64,000 nt of DNA from Branchiostoma lanceolatum. Lineage: Eukaryota > Chordata > Leptocardii > Amphioxiformes > Branchiostomatidae. The stretch is taken from positions 13,273,501 through 13,337,500 of the forward strand of contig NC_089726.1 in assembly GCF_035083965.1 (NCBI RefSeq). The letters run 5' to 3'. Every line of letters starts with the position of its first letter. Within the stretch, counting starts at the first letter, position 1. The notes under the pieces are model-generated. The model was not told the origin of the DNA. It saw only the letters and a program-made list of their open reading frames with translations, and did no database searches. The translations under genes were made by a program, and so were the position numbers. This document shows positions 20,901 through 44,300 of this stretch, one piece after another.

Positions 20901-21779
20901 TGTCGTTACGCCACACAACCCCACAAGATTGGATCACCCAACTGGAGGGGATGGTATAACTGTTGTCAAATTGATGATATCTTTAATGTTTAATTACATC
21001 ATACATACTAACGTTACATGGAAATAAATGAGTTATGTTATGGTGCAGTTGCTGCAATCACAAGCACCACTGAAACGTTTCCTGTCATACAGAATTTCAT
21101 AAAAATACATGTCTGACGTTTACTTTGCACTTGAGTGATTTTGGTAAATACACGACCACCTGTTATTAATGAGTCTGCTGTTTATGTAGATATAGATCAC
21201 TGCTTTCTACAGTCTAATGGGAAATACATTTTTGGGGTAACTTGTAAAAGTGTGAAATATTGAAAGCTTAGTAACATTAACGTTGAATCCTCAAATTTGC
21301 AATTATGAAATCACAATTAGTATCATGGATTGATAGCTGTCTTATGATTATGAATATCGGAAACATTTTAACTATTGTACCATCCTCAGACTTCCTATTA
21401 CTAGTAGTACATAAGCATCACACTAATGGCGTTAGGCTGTTACTAGTACATGTATGTTGATATGAAAATGTTCCATCAAGTACAATATGACAACAGGAAG
21501 TGACTCCATATAATTTGTATATAACATTACATTTGTAGTACTGGGAAAAATATATATCTTAATCATAAAATGGAACTTTCGATGCTGGACTTAAGGTAAC
21601 TATCTTAAAGGCCTTGTTGCAACATTTTGACAAGAGATTCAACAGGAAGATCAACAAACAAGGGACAATGCGTCATCATCAAATCATATATTATATAGTA
21701 ATTAGTATGTTATTATGATACCAACCTCTAGCTGGTCGGAAGCTTCCTCCTTCGCTGGCATGTTTGTCAAGCTTCCCAT
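14936..21779 (-). CDS. IRAK4-like: IRAK4-like death-domain serine/threonine kinase, 12 coding exons
   Basis: Exons (minus): 21726-21779, 20499-20677, 19839-19987, 19541-19681, 19092-19166, 18710-18876, 18054-18118, 16623-16740, 16268-16377, 15696-15879, 15525-15581 and 14936-15121. Phases agree throughout and give 494 aa, close to vertebrate IRAK4 (about 460). Residues about 20-125 are a death domain ([37 protein letters not shown]), which would join the MyD88 complex below Toll/IL-1 receptors. A Pro/Ser/Thr linker follows. The kinase domain has [11 protein letters not shown] (230-240), ATP Lys 251, hinge LVYLYM with the unusual gatekeeper Tyr (about 301) typical of IRAKs, HRDIKSANILL with catalytic Asp 350, DFG at 368-370, and the activation segment ending YMAPE (393-397). 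All catalytic residues are present, so it should be active, unlike IRAK2/3. Exon 4's donor (gtgggg) is the weakest junction. No long IRAK1-type C-terminal tail is present. Confidence 0.92.
16890..17660 (+). mobile_element. CR1-like LINE fragment with internal deletion, in IRAK intron 7
   Basis: A frame at 16905-17011 reads [15 protein letters not shown] and VGVAPLKTK, a block normally found just before the reverse transcriptase. It then jumps, at about 17012, to [13 protein letters not shown] and [18 protein letters not shown], the thumb and tail of the reverse transcriptase, ending at a stop at 17567-17569. The palm with its YxDD motif is deleted. The 3' end has a GC-rich tail (17570-17645) and the short tandem ATACAG repeat typical of CR1-type elements. 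It is opposite to the host gene and non-functional. Confidence 0.85.
20735..20935 (-). mobile_element. tRNA-derived SINE in IRAK intron 1
   Basis: Read on the minus strand, it has a tRNA-like head with GTGGCGTAACGACAGGG (box A-like), GGGTTTGAATCCCG (box B, about 20852-20866), and a body TGCCCTTGGGAAAAAGGCAC followed by CTTTCCTCACTCCACTC. This head-plus-body layout is that of a tRNA-derived SINE. It is in the same orientation as the host gene. Confidence 0.6.
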
Positions 21780-23130
21780 AGTTGTACCAACCTCCTTGGT
21801 TGTACTCAGCATAAAATTAACTTTGATCTCACAATAACAACAATTTGCTGTTCTCCACACAAAAACTCAAGAGAACTCCTTCACTTAGGAAACGGGTCTA
21901 TCTGGGAAACTTCAAGACTGGAAATACGTCCCAGGACTGCAGGACGGACACGACATCAAATGTTAGTTCTGGAATTGTTCCAACATCACGACTTATTCGG
22001 TCATGCTGTGGTGTAGTTTCTGTTCCTGTAATTTCTGCATCAGTTCCAAGTACAGCAAGTTTAGCTGCGCTGTGACTCACATACAAGGGTCAGGAGTTCA
22101 CAAAACGCCAACCAATAACAAGCCAAGGACTTCTGGGCTTGGTCAGGTGGATGTAGGATATCTCACTCTCCCTACTGACGTGATGTGCGTGTTTCAAGAA
22201 TCGGGTCTAAAATATTCTTGAAGATTTACACATTTTCTTTCGGATGATATGAGCTTTGTGGGAGGGGGGCGTGTTACATATGAAAGTTGCAACTTGTGTT
22301 CCTTTAACCCTTGTGCAAAAATTACGAACATCTAACATTCTTTTCAGATGTTGAATTATGTAATGTTTACTTACGTATTGATCAGGCTATTATCCGCAGA
22401 ATCTTCCGGAATTACAGAAAGTTGCTTCCCGGTCAGGCAACTTCCGCACTCGACCGAACGACCATGATCTAATCCAACTTTACTATTGAACAACGCTCCT
22501 GTCGATTTAGATGCAAACTGCAGGTTTCGACTGGCCAAACCTTCCAAGAAGATTATACATGTAACACCATTCTGGATCAGGGGAATTCAATTTTCGGTAA
22601 GTTTTATAAGGGCATGTCCTTCTCATGATGAAAAAAAAAGATCTTCATTGGAACAAAGGAGCAACTTTTGATCTGCTGTTACAACTCGGTCTGTATAAAC
22701 TATATTTGAGATAAATTGTACTTGGTTAAACATATTAGGAAACAAAAAAGAAATAATGCCATAAGCCAGATGGTTGTCTAGGTTGATGTAATATGTGTGT
22801 ATCATAATAAAGAGAATATGCAAATTTTAACAGACAAATTAGATAGATCGATGTTCACCTTTGCGATCAGTTCAAAGTGGTGGTACAACAGTAGTAAGTT
22901 GTTCACACCTCTGCTCACCATTACACAGCAACATTTTCCATTCTCTCAACTGGTTGTACTAGAAAATAGACCCTTTGTCATGCAACTTGGTACACAAATC
23001 TAGTGCTTGCCCTTGTAGTTAAAAGCCTTAAGTTCTTAGCTAGCAAATCTTAGATCTTGATCATCTGCTTTACTCTTACAGTGCTTCAATATGGCAAATT
23101 TTAACAGCATATCCCTGCTGATAAACAACC
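21780..23130. other. 5' flank of the IRAK-like gene
   Basis: This region should hold the IRAK-like promoter and 5' UTR. No untranslated exon can be placed with confidence. I see no TATA box in a good position. Confidence 0.35.
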
Positions 23131-23805
23131 ATTAGGCCACAGCAAGTAATTTTTATGGATGACATCAGCGCGCTCATTAATTTTCGCCTGATTTCGAAAT
23201 AAAAAACAAGAAATTTCATTGCCCTCCGATGGTGGCCAACATGCCAAAAAATGGCAAATATGTCGTAAACATTGACAGTCTAAGGTGTTTCATTGCATTT
23301 GAATACCCAGTGTAGTTCCTGCCCATGATGGTATGATAACAAGCTGTTTTCTGCATTTGTTCTAGCAAGGACATTATATAAATAATGGGGGGGGGGGGGT
23401 CTAGTAAATTGAGCTGTATACACAAGGTGTTTCATCGCATATGAATACCCAGTGTAGTTGCTTCAGATGATGGTACAACAAGATCTTTTCTGCATTTGTT
23501 GTAGTTAGTCTATTGAGATATATACACATCTACAAGGACATGTGTACTATTGAATGAAGGAGGTTTTATATCATATATTGATGAATGCAGGACTAAAACA
23601 TAGGTTGAATACAGGACTAAAAGACCTGTTGGTCATGATATCATATTTCGTCGCCTCAATTCTTGTTTAACAAGAATTGTGATCTCAAAATTTGAAGATA
23701 TAGGAATCTTGTTTTTTTTGGCCCGCCTTGTTTTTTTTTCGCCCTATCTCATTAATTTTGGAGTCTGCGGAGGATGTCATCCATAAAATTTACTTGCTGT
23801 GGCCT
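23131..23805. repeat. Inverted-end repeat unit containing a tandem duplication
   Basis: The left end (GGCCACAGCAAGTAATTTTT, then ATGGATGACATC) is mirrored at about 23775-23805 (GATGTCATCCATAAAATTTA, then CTTGCTGTGGCC), about 33 matching bases. Inside, an approximately 80-base unit (ggtgtttcat..aatacccagtgtagtt..tttctgcatttgtt) is present twice, at about 23284 and 23424. A related end sequence occurs at 51547-51655. Confidence 0.6.
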
Positions 23806-24171
23806 TACAAAACTATTGCAAGATATGTCAGTTTTAGTAAAATCCCTTGTAACCAATATGCCGTAAAGGGTGCTTCACCATATGTGCATAATAAAAGATG
23901 ATTTCAACCTCACTTCCAATTACAGAATCTGTCAATTCTAATGTTACTTTATTATTTCTTCTGACGGGTCTGTTACATGCCCCACTCTCAAGTTCTTCGG
24001 TTGAATGTTTATGTGTATGCTTTTCGTTTTCATCTTGTGATCACAAAGGCAATTTTTTGCCTGCAAATATTACAAGTCAGACAACATCTGAGCATAGTGA
24101 CAGCAGCTATATCTGCAAAGTGGTCATATCCATGTATGTTGACAAGATGACATCTGATCATTGGCAGTAAC

Positions 24172-25254
24172 TAACGTTGGGTAACATAAATTCGTGGGGT
24201 ACTTAAATTCGGGATTTTTCGAAAACGGGGTATTTAGGGATATGTGGTAGATGCAACATCAGTAATACCGCTAGAAATGCAAACTTGACAGACTAACGCA
24301 TTCAGAACACTGTCTGAAAAGCTTCTATAACCATGCATTAGAAGTTGGCGACGTCAAAAACTCTCCGTCCCTTATTGACAGAGTCTGGGGGCTTCGTGGG
24401 AGACTCACACTGCACGGTTGTTCGCTGGTTTATAAGACAAATGTCATCTCCTGCCTGCTAAACACAATTATTTACAAGACAACTTATTACAATCTCTTTT
24501 GCTAACCTGCAACTGGACTCTAAGTGTGATCAATCATCAAAACTCCTCTTTGTTGCTACAACCTACGGCACGTGTATTTTCCCGCCGCCATATTGTTACC
24601 CAGAATCATGTCGTCAAGCAGACGACAAAAGGTTTGTGAGGAACACTTTTTTGTCTAAATGTTGCGTGTGATAGTGGACTGAAGACGATATTTTCCTCAA
24701 AGTTTGCTCCTAACACAACAAGGAACACATGGACATAGTAGTATAACCATTGCTACGGCATCCAGCTAACTTGCCATGAATAATGTACACGTTGCCATGA
24801 CGGTGGGGATCGACTTTGAGTGACGTTCTACCGACTCAACAAACGGGATGTAATCGAATGCCTGATGTGTGCGGTACGGCCGTTTTTTCGTGTATTTTTT
24901 TTTACTTGGACACGTCTATATCCATAGCACTCTCCTCAAGCCAAGGATGGAACGAATAGCTGCTGTATAAAATGTGATTAGCGGTAAGATATTCAAGACG
25001 AATCTTCTCTCCCGAATTAATGTGCCCCCCTGTCCGACAGCACCGTAATTGTGCGTGCGGCGGACGGTAGTTTCAAGTTGAAATATTATGGTGTCAGCAC
25101 GACTAGAGACAAAATCTACCATATACATGATTAGTGCAAAGATAGTACATGATACTGACAGAATAATAGAAAAAAAGGATGGTTTATTGTTCTGCTAGAT
25201 TGATTTTAGTCAACCATTATCGGAAAAATCCCGAATTTAGGTTACCCAACGTTA
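24172..25254 (-). mobile_element. 1,083-bp terminal-inverted-repeat element, copy 2 (inverted)
   Basis: This is the reverse complement of the element at 4398-5481, alike from end to end with only scattered substitutions. It keeps the same unequal ends. The small frame (ATG GTA GAT ... to TAG) is intact at 24916-25122 with the same length. Its only amino-acid differences from copy 1 are a three-residue patch (DSV versus YGA), and a further in-frame ATG lies just upstream. It lies between the IRAK-like and QARS genes. Confidence 0.85.
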
Positions 25255-26053
25255 CTCTCTGTTGATTGGCTGAAGAGACTGCTCCAGTTTAATTGGCTTG
25301 CTGGACTTGTCTTTTGATTGGCTGAAGAGAGGGCTGTCTTTAGTTTGGTCAAAAAGACCAAAATTAGCTGACCAGCAGCATATCAATACAGATGTGAACA
25401 ATGGTAGATATTTCACTTTAAGTTAACAGCATCTTTTACATGTCTATTGTGAGGCATAAGTATAAATTATACAATATGGGATTTTAACAAGTATTGAAGG
25501 GTATACATTTTGTACTACATGCGTTGGGTGGCTATCTATGCATTCTCTTTTATAATGACTACATGTATTTCATATAATAAGTCTTGCAAATTTCTATACG
25601 GTATATGCAAAGAGCCCTGCTAATAATGTAAGAATCTGATGCTACATATAGTTATTTTCATACATTTATGAAAATAGTTATCTCCTTGAAAAAATGGATT
25701 TTCCTGAAGTTGTTTGACTTTGCATACAAAATTTCCTGAAGTTTGGGCGATCATAAGAGGCAGCATTGCGGCATGTTCCAATGTTATCTGCTCACATAAT
25801 TTGAAGCACTGCAAACCATTTACAACACCGGTTACAGTAGTGTTATTGATACAAGATACAACCATACATTTGGAGTTATCAGGTAAACTGTCACATGTTG
25901 CCAAAAATAATGACTTCGACAGATTTCCTCAGCAATGTTCTCAGCAAAGTTCCCATAATTGTCTAGTGCCTATTATTCTACATCATCTTTTTGCAAGTCT
26001 TCCCAGAATCCACCACCATGTCAGACATTTTCCTCAGCGTCCCTCAGTTGGGG
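25255..26053. other. 3' flank of the glutaminyl-tRNA synthetase gene
   Basis: AT-rich spacer, partly 3' UTR of QARS. Several long but unremarkable open frames occur; none shows a domain or family similarity. Confidence 0.4.
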
Positions 26054-36327
<10,274 letters not shown>

Positions 36328-37550
36328 CTTGAGTGACGCAAGACTGGCACATGCGGCACCTTGCGGAAAGTTGAATATTACAGGGGGTGTGTCCGCTGTT
36401 GTGTCACAACTTGTGGTCTCAATTCTGCTCCGAAGCCGGTTAAAAAACTGTGCCCAAAAAGCGTCAATCATAAATTCCCCACCAGGTAACGGCTAATAAA
36501 GATTTATTTTAGATGAAAGTTTGTTTATCACTGACTAGATCATATGATCACGCTCCTAGCGGCGCGCCTAATGCTAGGCCCTATATATTGAGTACCTATC
36601 ATGAATATATCGTTAGACTAGCTATAACATTCTGAATTTCCCCCTCTTCACTAGCCATAAGTGATTATGAAACTGCAGTGCATCACCAATGATACTAACG
36701 TTACATCACAAGCAATGCTGTTTTCAGTATGTATCGTTGTTGCACCTTTGTCTTTTATTAATAAATGACTTTCACATATCTGAAAAGAGAAAGCTCTGAT
36801 GCGGATTTATCAAGATCTGTGTTTCTTCTGAAAGTATAACAATACGACCAGTAATCACAAAGGTTCGCACAGCACAGAAGGGGTCGACTAGGATTCGGCA
36901 ACGTCCTCTCGATCTTTGGTAATTTAGCTTAACTTTTTGCCAGTTTCGAACTAAAGCTGTCAGGTTGTAGGCGGATTACGATCGGGTTATGCAGTGGCTA
37001 TCAGCGTAAGGTCCTTTTCTGGACAGGATAAGCGAGTAAAGTTATATCTATAATCATCCTATACACGAAGAGCTCGTACGTGTGCGCACAGACTCTTGAC
37101 ATCCATTACGCGGTGTGTCTCCGGCACTCCATCTGCTCGCTCGCTGCAATCCCAGCTCTCAAGCGCTCTTGAGCGGGGTCTAAGTAACCTTGATTTAGTG
37201 GAGCAAACGCGTGGATGATTTCTCACATGTCCTATGAGTGACATTTTACACGTGAGAGCGTCAGGCGAGGTGCGTAATGATAGCCCTGGCGTACGGTACA
37301 GAGGTATCACTCTGAAAACGCGCTCAACAAATCTCCTCCGCCGTATCACACCTGCGATCTGTCAGCCCAAATCATCCCCGTGCTATTATAATACATCATC
37401 CATAGACTGGGCGTCAGTTGCTGGATTGATCGGTACCTTGCTACAAAAGTGGGTCGCCCGTGCGGTGCGGGGCGTCTGTGCTGATAACTGTGTGGCCAAT
37501 TGTCCAATTGGCGCATGGGCTCATGGGGAAAGTTGCGGCGGCCACGAGGG
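36328..37550. promoter_or_regulatory. Divergent intergenic region between QARS and the membrane-protein gene
   Basis: About 1.2 kb separates the two divergent start codons. The QARS side has an in-frame 48-codon upstream extension (36328-36471), bounded further upstream by a stop. No TATA box is placed convincingly. The right half (37080-37550) is clearly more GC-rich and has more CpG than the flanks, as expected of a promoter. Confidence 0.4.
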
Positions 37551-40500
37551 ATGGCGAGGACCATCTCATGGGAGCAGCGGGCGCAACTGGAAGAGAAGGC
37601 CCGCCACAGGCGCAGCATGCGGACCCTGCGGGCTGCCCTGGCGGTGTTCTCCGTGCTGCTGCTGGGGGTGGGGTCGACAGGGATCGGGCTGGGTGCTGCC
37701 GCCGTGTACACGCCGGGCGGGAAGATCACGTCTAGAAACAGCATGTCGCCGATCTGCTGCGGCGCTTGTGTGAGTACCAAATCCTCCTAGTGGTCCGGCG
37801 GGTAAGAGGGTCCCTTTAATCTATGACTATGATACCCACAGGATACATAGTCTGGATTGATGGTAAAAGCGTCCCTTTTCTTGATTCCTAGGACCCCCTG
37901 TTTGAAGGTCGAAGAATGACTGTTCGTGTGTGGTTTCATATTGTAAGAAGTCTGAGTCAATGCAGCCTTACTCAAAATGCACTACGTTTTCGGTACACGG
38001 CTTTTGTAAATCATATTATATTGGTAACTTTTGGTAATTCAATCTAATGTGATCCTCTATCACAAGTCAAATCAAGAACGCAAAGCTTTCAATCAAATCT
38101 GAAATGGAATATTGTATCGATCCTTTGGCGAAGGAGCTGTCCTAATGGCCGCATCTACATCCGTTTTACCTCCGCCACTATCTATAACTTAGGATACAAC
38201 ATTTCAATCTCTCACACGAGTGGCCTCGTCATTATCTGACCGTGGCGACACCATATGCTGGTCAATAAGTCGGCGTCGAGCGAGGGACCCATTAACTCGG
38301 GAAGATTTGACAACGTGACAAACGATAGAAAGATAGAGACGTGGTCAGGGGATTGGCAGGGGGACACTAGCCTCCGTTGCAGACTCCTTCCGGCTGTTTT
38401 CATTTTCTAGGTTCCAGTTTTACCATTACATTTGTTGTTGTTGGCCCGGCCAGCAATTAGAAAAAAATGTAATAGTATAAAACAATAACTTGAAAAAGAA
38501 AACAGCCGGGAGGAGTCTGCATCGGAGGCTAGGGGGATACATGGATTTATATCAGATTTATACAGACCACGTAGCAGTGTCCCATACAGAGTCATCCAGT
38601 ATACAGCTCGAGGAATGAGAAATACAGCATTTCTTTCTTGTTTTTTTCTTCTTAAGATCTCGCAATGCCTTTACATTGATATATAACTATTCAGCGAACT
38701 GCCAAAACCGGTTGCTGAGAGCTAGTTTTGTTGGGGATGACTTCCATGTTCACATTGATCAGGGCTACACATAAGAATTTTGATCAGAAAATCTTGATTT
38801 TCATAGAAAGATGTCTGGACTTCACCCAGCATAATGGTTATGTTACTTGTTTTGTTAGCTTGACATGTGTGTTGACGCTAAAATCATTTTTCAGAAGGCA
38901 AAGTATGCTGGTTTCTATTCAAAGCAGTTTCACGTTGTTCGCCAGTATGTGAACAGTGTCTATGTAACATTCATTGCAGCTGTGACAAAATACGCTGTCA
39001 AAACGCATTACCCCTTGTGTCACAGATAAAGCCTGGAGACAGTAGTTTAGGAGGAACCTGTCACAAGCCCGTCCCTTCTATTCCGTCCCCGCAGGATACG
39101 ACAAGGTAGTCGATGACTTTTCTGACATGTTACCGTAAAATATGTCCAGCGCATAAATATATGCTTTATTTCATTTAAAGATGTACAGTACTTTACAATG
39201 TACATACATTGTTTCTGCGCTGATTTTAGCATCTGCCATAGCCTCCAGCAGGCCTAATTCTACTGTGGTACGGATCGCGGAATTTGGCAAAACTGAGGGA
39301 ATAATGGCCAGGAGAGCCAGTCTGTGGTAAGGTTAACATTAGCCGGTTATTGATATTGGACCTTCGGTAGCCAAACTCCCCTGGCAAATTCTCCCTATAG
39401 CCAGCGTAGGTAGCCTTGTAGAGACTGATTTGCCATTCCCTTCTCTAAACAACAAAATCATTTGTCCAAATCTGTACACGGAAAATCAGCTGCGAGAAAT
39501 GTGATCTCCTGTGGGTCTCCTGACGGCATTTCTCACGGTTATAACAGGTTGGCTCTTAACGGGACAGGCGGCAGGGGTGGTGTAACGTTAGAACACATTT
39601 TTCCCAGCATTCGAGTAATCCTAGATTCCATTATACCTCTAATGGGCCAACAGGCCATATATTACAGCGCAGTTTGAAAAGACAACCCGGGAGGTAAAAT
39701 AGCTTTTCATCATTCACGCTTTCATCACGTAAGCTTGGAATTACTCTAAGTGCGAATTAAAAACAGCATTTTCATATAATGGCAGAATAAACAGCATAAG
39801 GCATCTATACATTAAAACAGGCTTGAGGCTGTCAATTTTTCTTTTTTAGGTTATTAACATACAGACCTTCTGGGGATGCAATGTTAGCCCGCATGTCGCT
39901 ACGTAAGCTGGTTTCTAACTAATTGATGAGGGTATAGTAAAAGTTATTAGCCTTTCTAGAGGTTCTGACCTTGCGTTGAGGTCAGAGAATTCGTAACTAT
40001 AGGAGAACCGCGGCAACAAAACCCGATAACATGTAATGAAGAGGGGTTATCACCTCACATGAACCTGTCTTCAAAATCGAAGACGGTCTCTTGCAGATGG
40101 TAGATCTCAGATGGTCGTGTCTTATACTAGATGTCATTGACGGCTTGATTTTGAATGGATCCTTTTGCACCGAATGCATTTGTATATCAGTATGACAGTA
40201 CTCGGGGCATTGTAAAACCTGGTCCCAATAAGATCTGCCGATAGCAAAAACAATGATTTCCATCGCACAGGACATGTAATTACACTGTGAGTAGTAGAAG
40301 GAGGGGTCGATGCTGATAAATTATGAGCATAGAGCTAAGGCTTCCTGGAGGTACGAATGTAGTCCATCTGATATCTTCTCCATTTACTAACCTATTGTAT
40401 ACTATACATATCGGTATGCACATCCCTTTTCCTTCAACACGTAATTGAAAAATTGATGTTTGCACCTCAAGAGCGTAAGTCAAACATAACTCTGCTTTTG

Positions 40501-41095
40501 CGCCCAACATACATAAAATATCCACATTCAAACATGTTATCAGCCAACTTGAAAGACGTGCTTAAGTCGGAAAACACCACATTTTTTTATTCTGCTTTCT
40601 AAACTTGGGTCAATATCCCAGACGTGCGCATTCATCTTTTTAACAATGACCTTCACTCACGAGATGTTCAAAAGAAGTCTTAGACCTGCTCCGTGTGAAA
40701 GTCTCAGTTGTCATTGTTGTCCTCTTCGTCTCAGGTTGGTAAGACTCCCCTTACCGCGGTCGATATTTGCTTATTAGTCGGTTTGTACATCACAGGCATG
40801 CTTCATCAGCGCCTGGCAGATCTCCCGCCGGCTGGTATTACGTTCGTGTCACTGGAAGGCTTATCTTAATGTCTATCAGAGAAAGGTCCGCTTTGAGAAG
40901 TCGGCGAGCATGCATCTTCTTGCCGATGTGATTTCTGTGGTAGGAAAAAAGATCCACAGTTTCAGAAGTATGATGTATTAGTATGCCTAAACAGAGTTGG
41001 ACGTTATGCAACGCTATTACGTGAGGAGTTGTGCCACCTATTCCGTAGTGCAGTTAACGAACGCTATTCACGGGAGTCGCCTAGACATGCTAGAG

Positions 41096-41138
<43 letters not shown>

Positions 41139-41323
41139 CGCGTGTGTGTGTGTGTGTGTGTGTGCGTGTGTGTGTGTGTGTGTGTGCGTGTGTGTGTGTG
41201 CGTGTGCGTGTGTCTGTGTGTGTGTGTGTCTGTGTGTGTGTATGTGCGTGTGTGTGTGTGTGTGTGTATGTGCGTGTGTCTGTGTGTGCGTGTGTCTGTG
41301 TGTGTGTATGTGCGTGTGTGTGT

Positions 41324-41371
<48 letters not shown>

Positions 41372-44300
41372 GTATGTTCGTTAAATACGAAGCCCTTCGC
41401 CTTCAACACCGGTTTCGTGCGTTAGATATGATACACAATACTAGATTGCCGGATATGTCAGGCCCTCCCCTGAGAGATGAGGGAGCATGTCCTGTCAATG
41501 TCGATACCTATTGAATGTAAGAGTTATGCTAGAGACACGTGGTCAATTTGTTGACTAGTAAGAGGTGATGGCCGCTACTTCTCCCTTGAACTTAGCCTGG
41601 GTACCATCTTCCGTAGTAACCGTGATTAGCAGGCGAAAAGACTGAGCCTGTGGTTACTACGGAGGATGATACCCAGGCTACCTTGGCCTTGGTAAGTTCT
41701 GTCAATATTTCGCCTCCGACAATGTGATATAAAGAATGCTTACCAGTAGTTCCTTAACATTTTCAATAGATACATGTGTGTAGGTCCATTACTGAACGCG
41801 ACGATCACCCGCCCTGAGGCAGGCGGTTCCATTTGTCTCTAATGGGATGTATGTTCCCGAGCTACGAGAAGATACAAAACACCGACGCAGTCCCAAATGT
41901 ATCGGTAGTTTGGGCCTGGGAGGCATAATTGGAGGCGGGAATGAAGAGGAAGGACCTCGATGGAGAGTGGCTTCAATTAACGACACGACAAAGGCCACTA
42001 AAATCAGCGCCTGGCTCTGATGAATTATTTAACATAGTGGAGCGGGCAATTTCGGGGTGGCACATCGTAAATTCCAACCTTACAAGCCGTCCTTTGATAG
42101 CCCGCGCTTACGGTTGGAGCAAATTAGAGTCACTTTAGACACAGTCCACTTCGAATAATCGGAACCGGTTCCGAACCGGATCGGTTGTCTTTAGACCTAC
42201 GGGCGGAAGGGCAGTGCACCACCCGTGGTGCAAGATATTACAGTCGCTCCTCTCATATTTCTTATGTTTGCTACAAGCGTTTTCTGGCATATGAAATAGT
42301 ACGGGCCCAACAAAAAAAGGAGGATGAGACGCATGTACAGGGACAGGCAAGACCAGGCTTGAACCCGCCGGCGTTCGTCCTCGCCGCGCTGGCTATACTG
42401 CAAGCCGGGCACGTTGATCGGGTCATAGGAGAACACCAAAGAAGAAGCTGCCACTGGTGGCAGGCCATTGCACTTGAAACATTCGAAAACTTTCAATGAC
42501 TATTGCACAAATGTTTCAGAATGAGGAAACTATGCTTCTATTGCTAGCGCAGGCTTATTAGCATATCATTATCATGACCCCGAAAGCGGTCTCGGAGCCA
42601 GTTTCCTCTTTACACACAGAGAGAAACCGCATTGACCCCCTGCTGATGTGGACTAGACCAGGGTTGGGATGTGGTCTGGTGCGGTTCCTGGAGAAACCGG
42701 ATTCTCCTCTTTAGACTGGGAACGGGAGGCGAACTAGTCCAGTTAAAGTGGACTAGTTCGGGTAAAGTAGACTCAGTGTAAAGCCACCCTTAAACTAACA
42801 ATCTCGCCATGGAAGACTCACGGACGATAACGACACTCCCCAAGGATGGAACCTCCAGGATACCTTTAAGACGATCTCGAAATATGATAAGACGCGAAGA
42901 AGGTATACGTGTATCGAAGTGGTTTATTTGATGGCTCCCAAAGATTTGTTTTCCTTTTAGCAGGAAATATATAACGGAATAGTTAACATAGCTTGAAGAA
43001 TACCACGCGTTGTACTTTCTACGTACTGTACTACATTTTTATAGCTTGAAGGATGAATACCAATAATTCCTCTCGAGTGTTAACTAACTCTTTTACCCTC
43101 AAAGCATCCTGCGACAATTGTTTTTTTTTTTTCTAATCATAATCATCGAAAACATCGATGAAAAGCAACAGAGGGCGATGATATATAGCGTAATCAAGTT
43201 ATGGAACTTACATTAACGCCAGCACACAGGTGAGTAAATAAGCAAGCGATAGCTAACATTACAAACAGCAGGGTGTACATTTAAACCACGTCCGCGCCAT
43301 TAGAAACAGCAAGAACACTTGCTTATGATTAAAGGATGAAGGCGTTTAGTTTCAGTGATGACATTATGAGTCGTCAAAACTTTGGTACATGAACGTGTGT
43401 GGGCCTGTGGTATTGTCGTCGTTAGCCCTCCACTTTCCGACTGTTTTGTTTGTTTATTGTCTTTGTTTGTTTGTTTGTTTGTTTGTTTGTTTGTTGAAAT
43501 CTGATAGCGAAGTATATTTTGCCTCGTCATTGTTTGTACTGCATACCCGGTAAACCACCTCATGGCGTAACACACCAAGTTTGTACCGAACAGTACAAGC
43601 TGCATATCCGGACAGATTTATTTGATCCACTCAAACCGGGAAAGACCCCTACTCTTTTCGATAAGTCCGGTGGGTTCTTTTACGTGCTCCTAGTGTGGCT
43701 CTCCTTAAACACGGGACCTCCATTTCACGTCCAAGGGATAGGGAGTAAAAAAAGTGCATTTCCCAAATGGCACAACGTGAACGGGGCATGTCAGAGGATT
43801 CGAACCCAAGATCTGTGAGCTACTTCCATTGAATATGATTAACACGCAGGACAAGGCTGTTTGAATCATTGTCCCACTTACCAGCTGACATCGTGATGCA
43901 TCTTTCGGTAACGACAGAAGAGGACTGCTGGATAATGACTCCTCTTTCCCTCCCGCCTTATCTTGATTTGTTATAGATAGCTGTGGCGCTAGGGAGCTGA
44001 CAGTCGGCTGGATGGCTGTATGAAGATGGATGTGTTGTTTACAGTTCCATTCTCAGTGATCCGTTCATCGGGGATGCGTCCTAATTCTAACTTTATGTTC
44101 TACTTCTACTTTTCAACAAACTTGATAGCGCACATAAAGCAAGAAGATACCGTTTTTAATTATAGATCAAAGTGATAGAAAACAGACACAACGACGGACA
44201 GCAAGGAAACAAAACAGGTTCGCGTATCATCGACCTGCCTCTAGCCTCTAGTAAAGGTTACAACGCTTCAGACATAGAGCGACTTGGACAGATGTATGCT

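Noticed and set aside
20735-20935. A true tRNA gene
   Set aside because: It has a box B and a box-A-like word but no complete cloverleaf, and a SINE body follows.
41029-41514. Long Cys-Val and Thr-His open frames
   Set aside because: They are translations of the (TG)n microsatellite.
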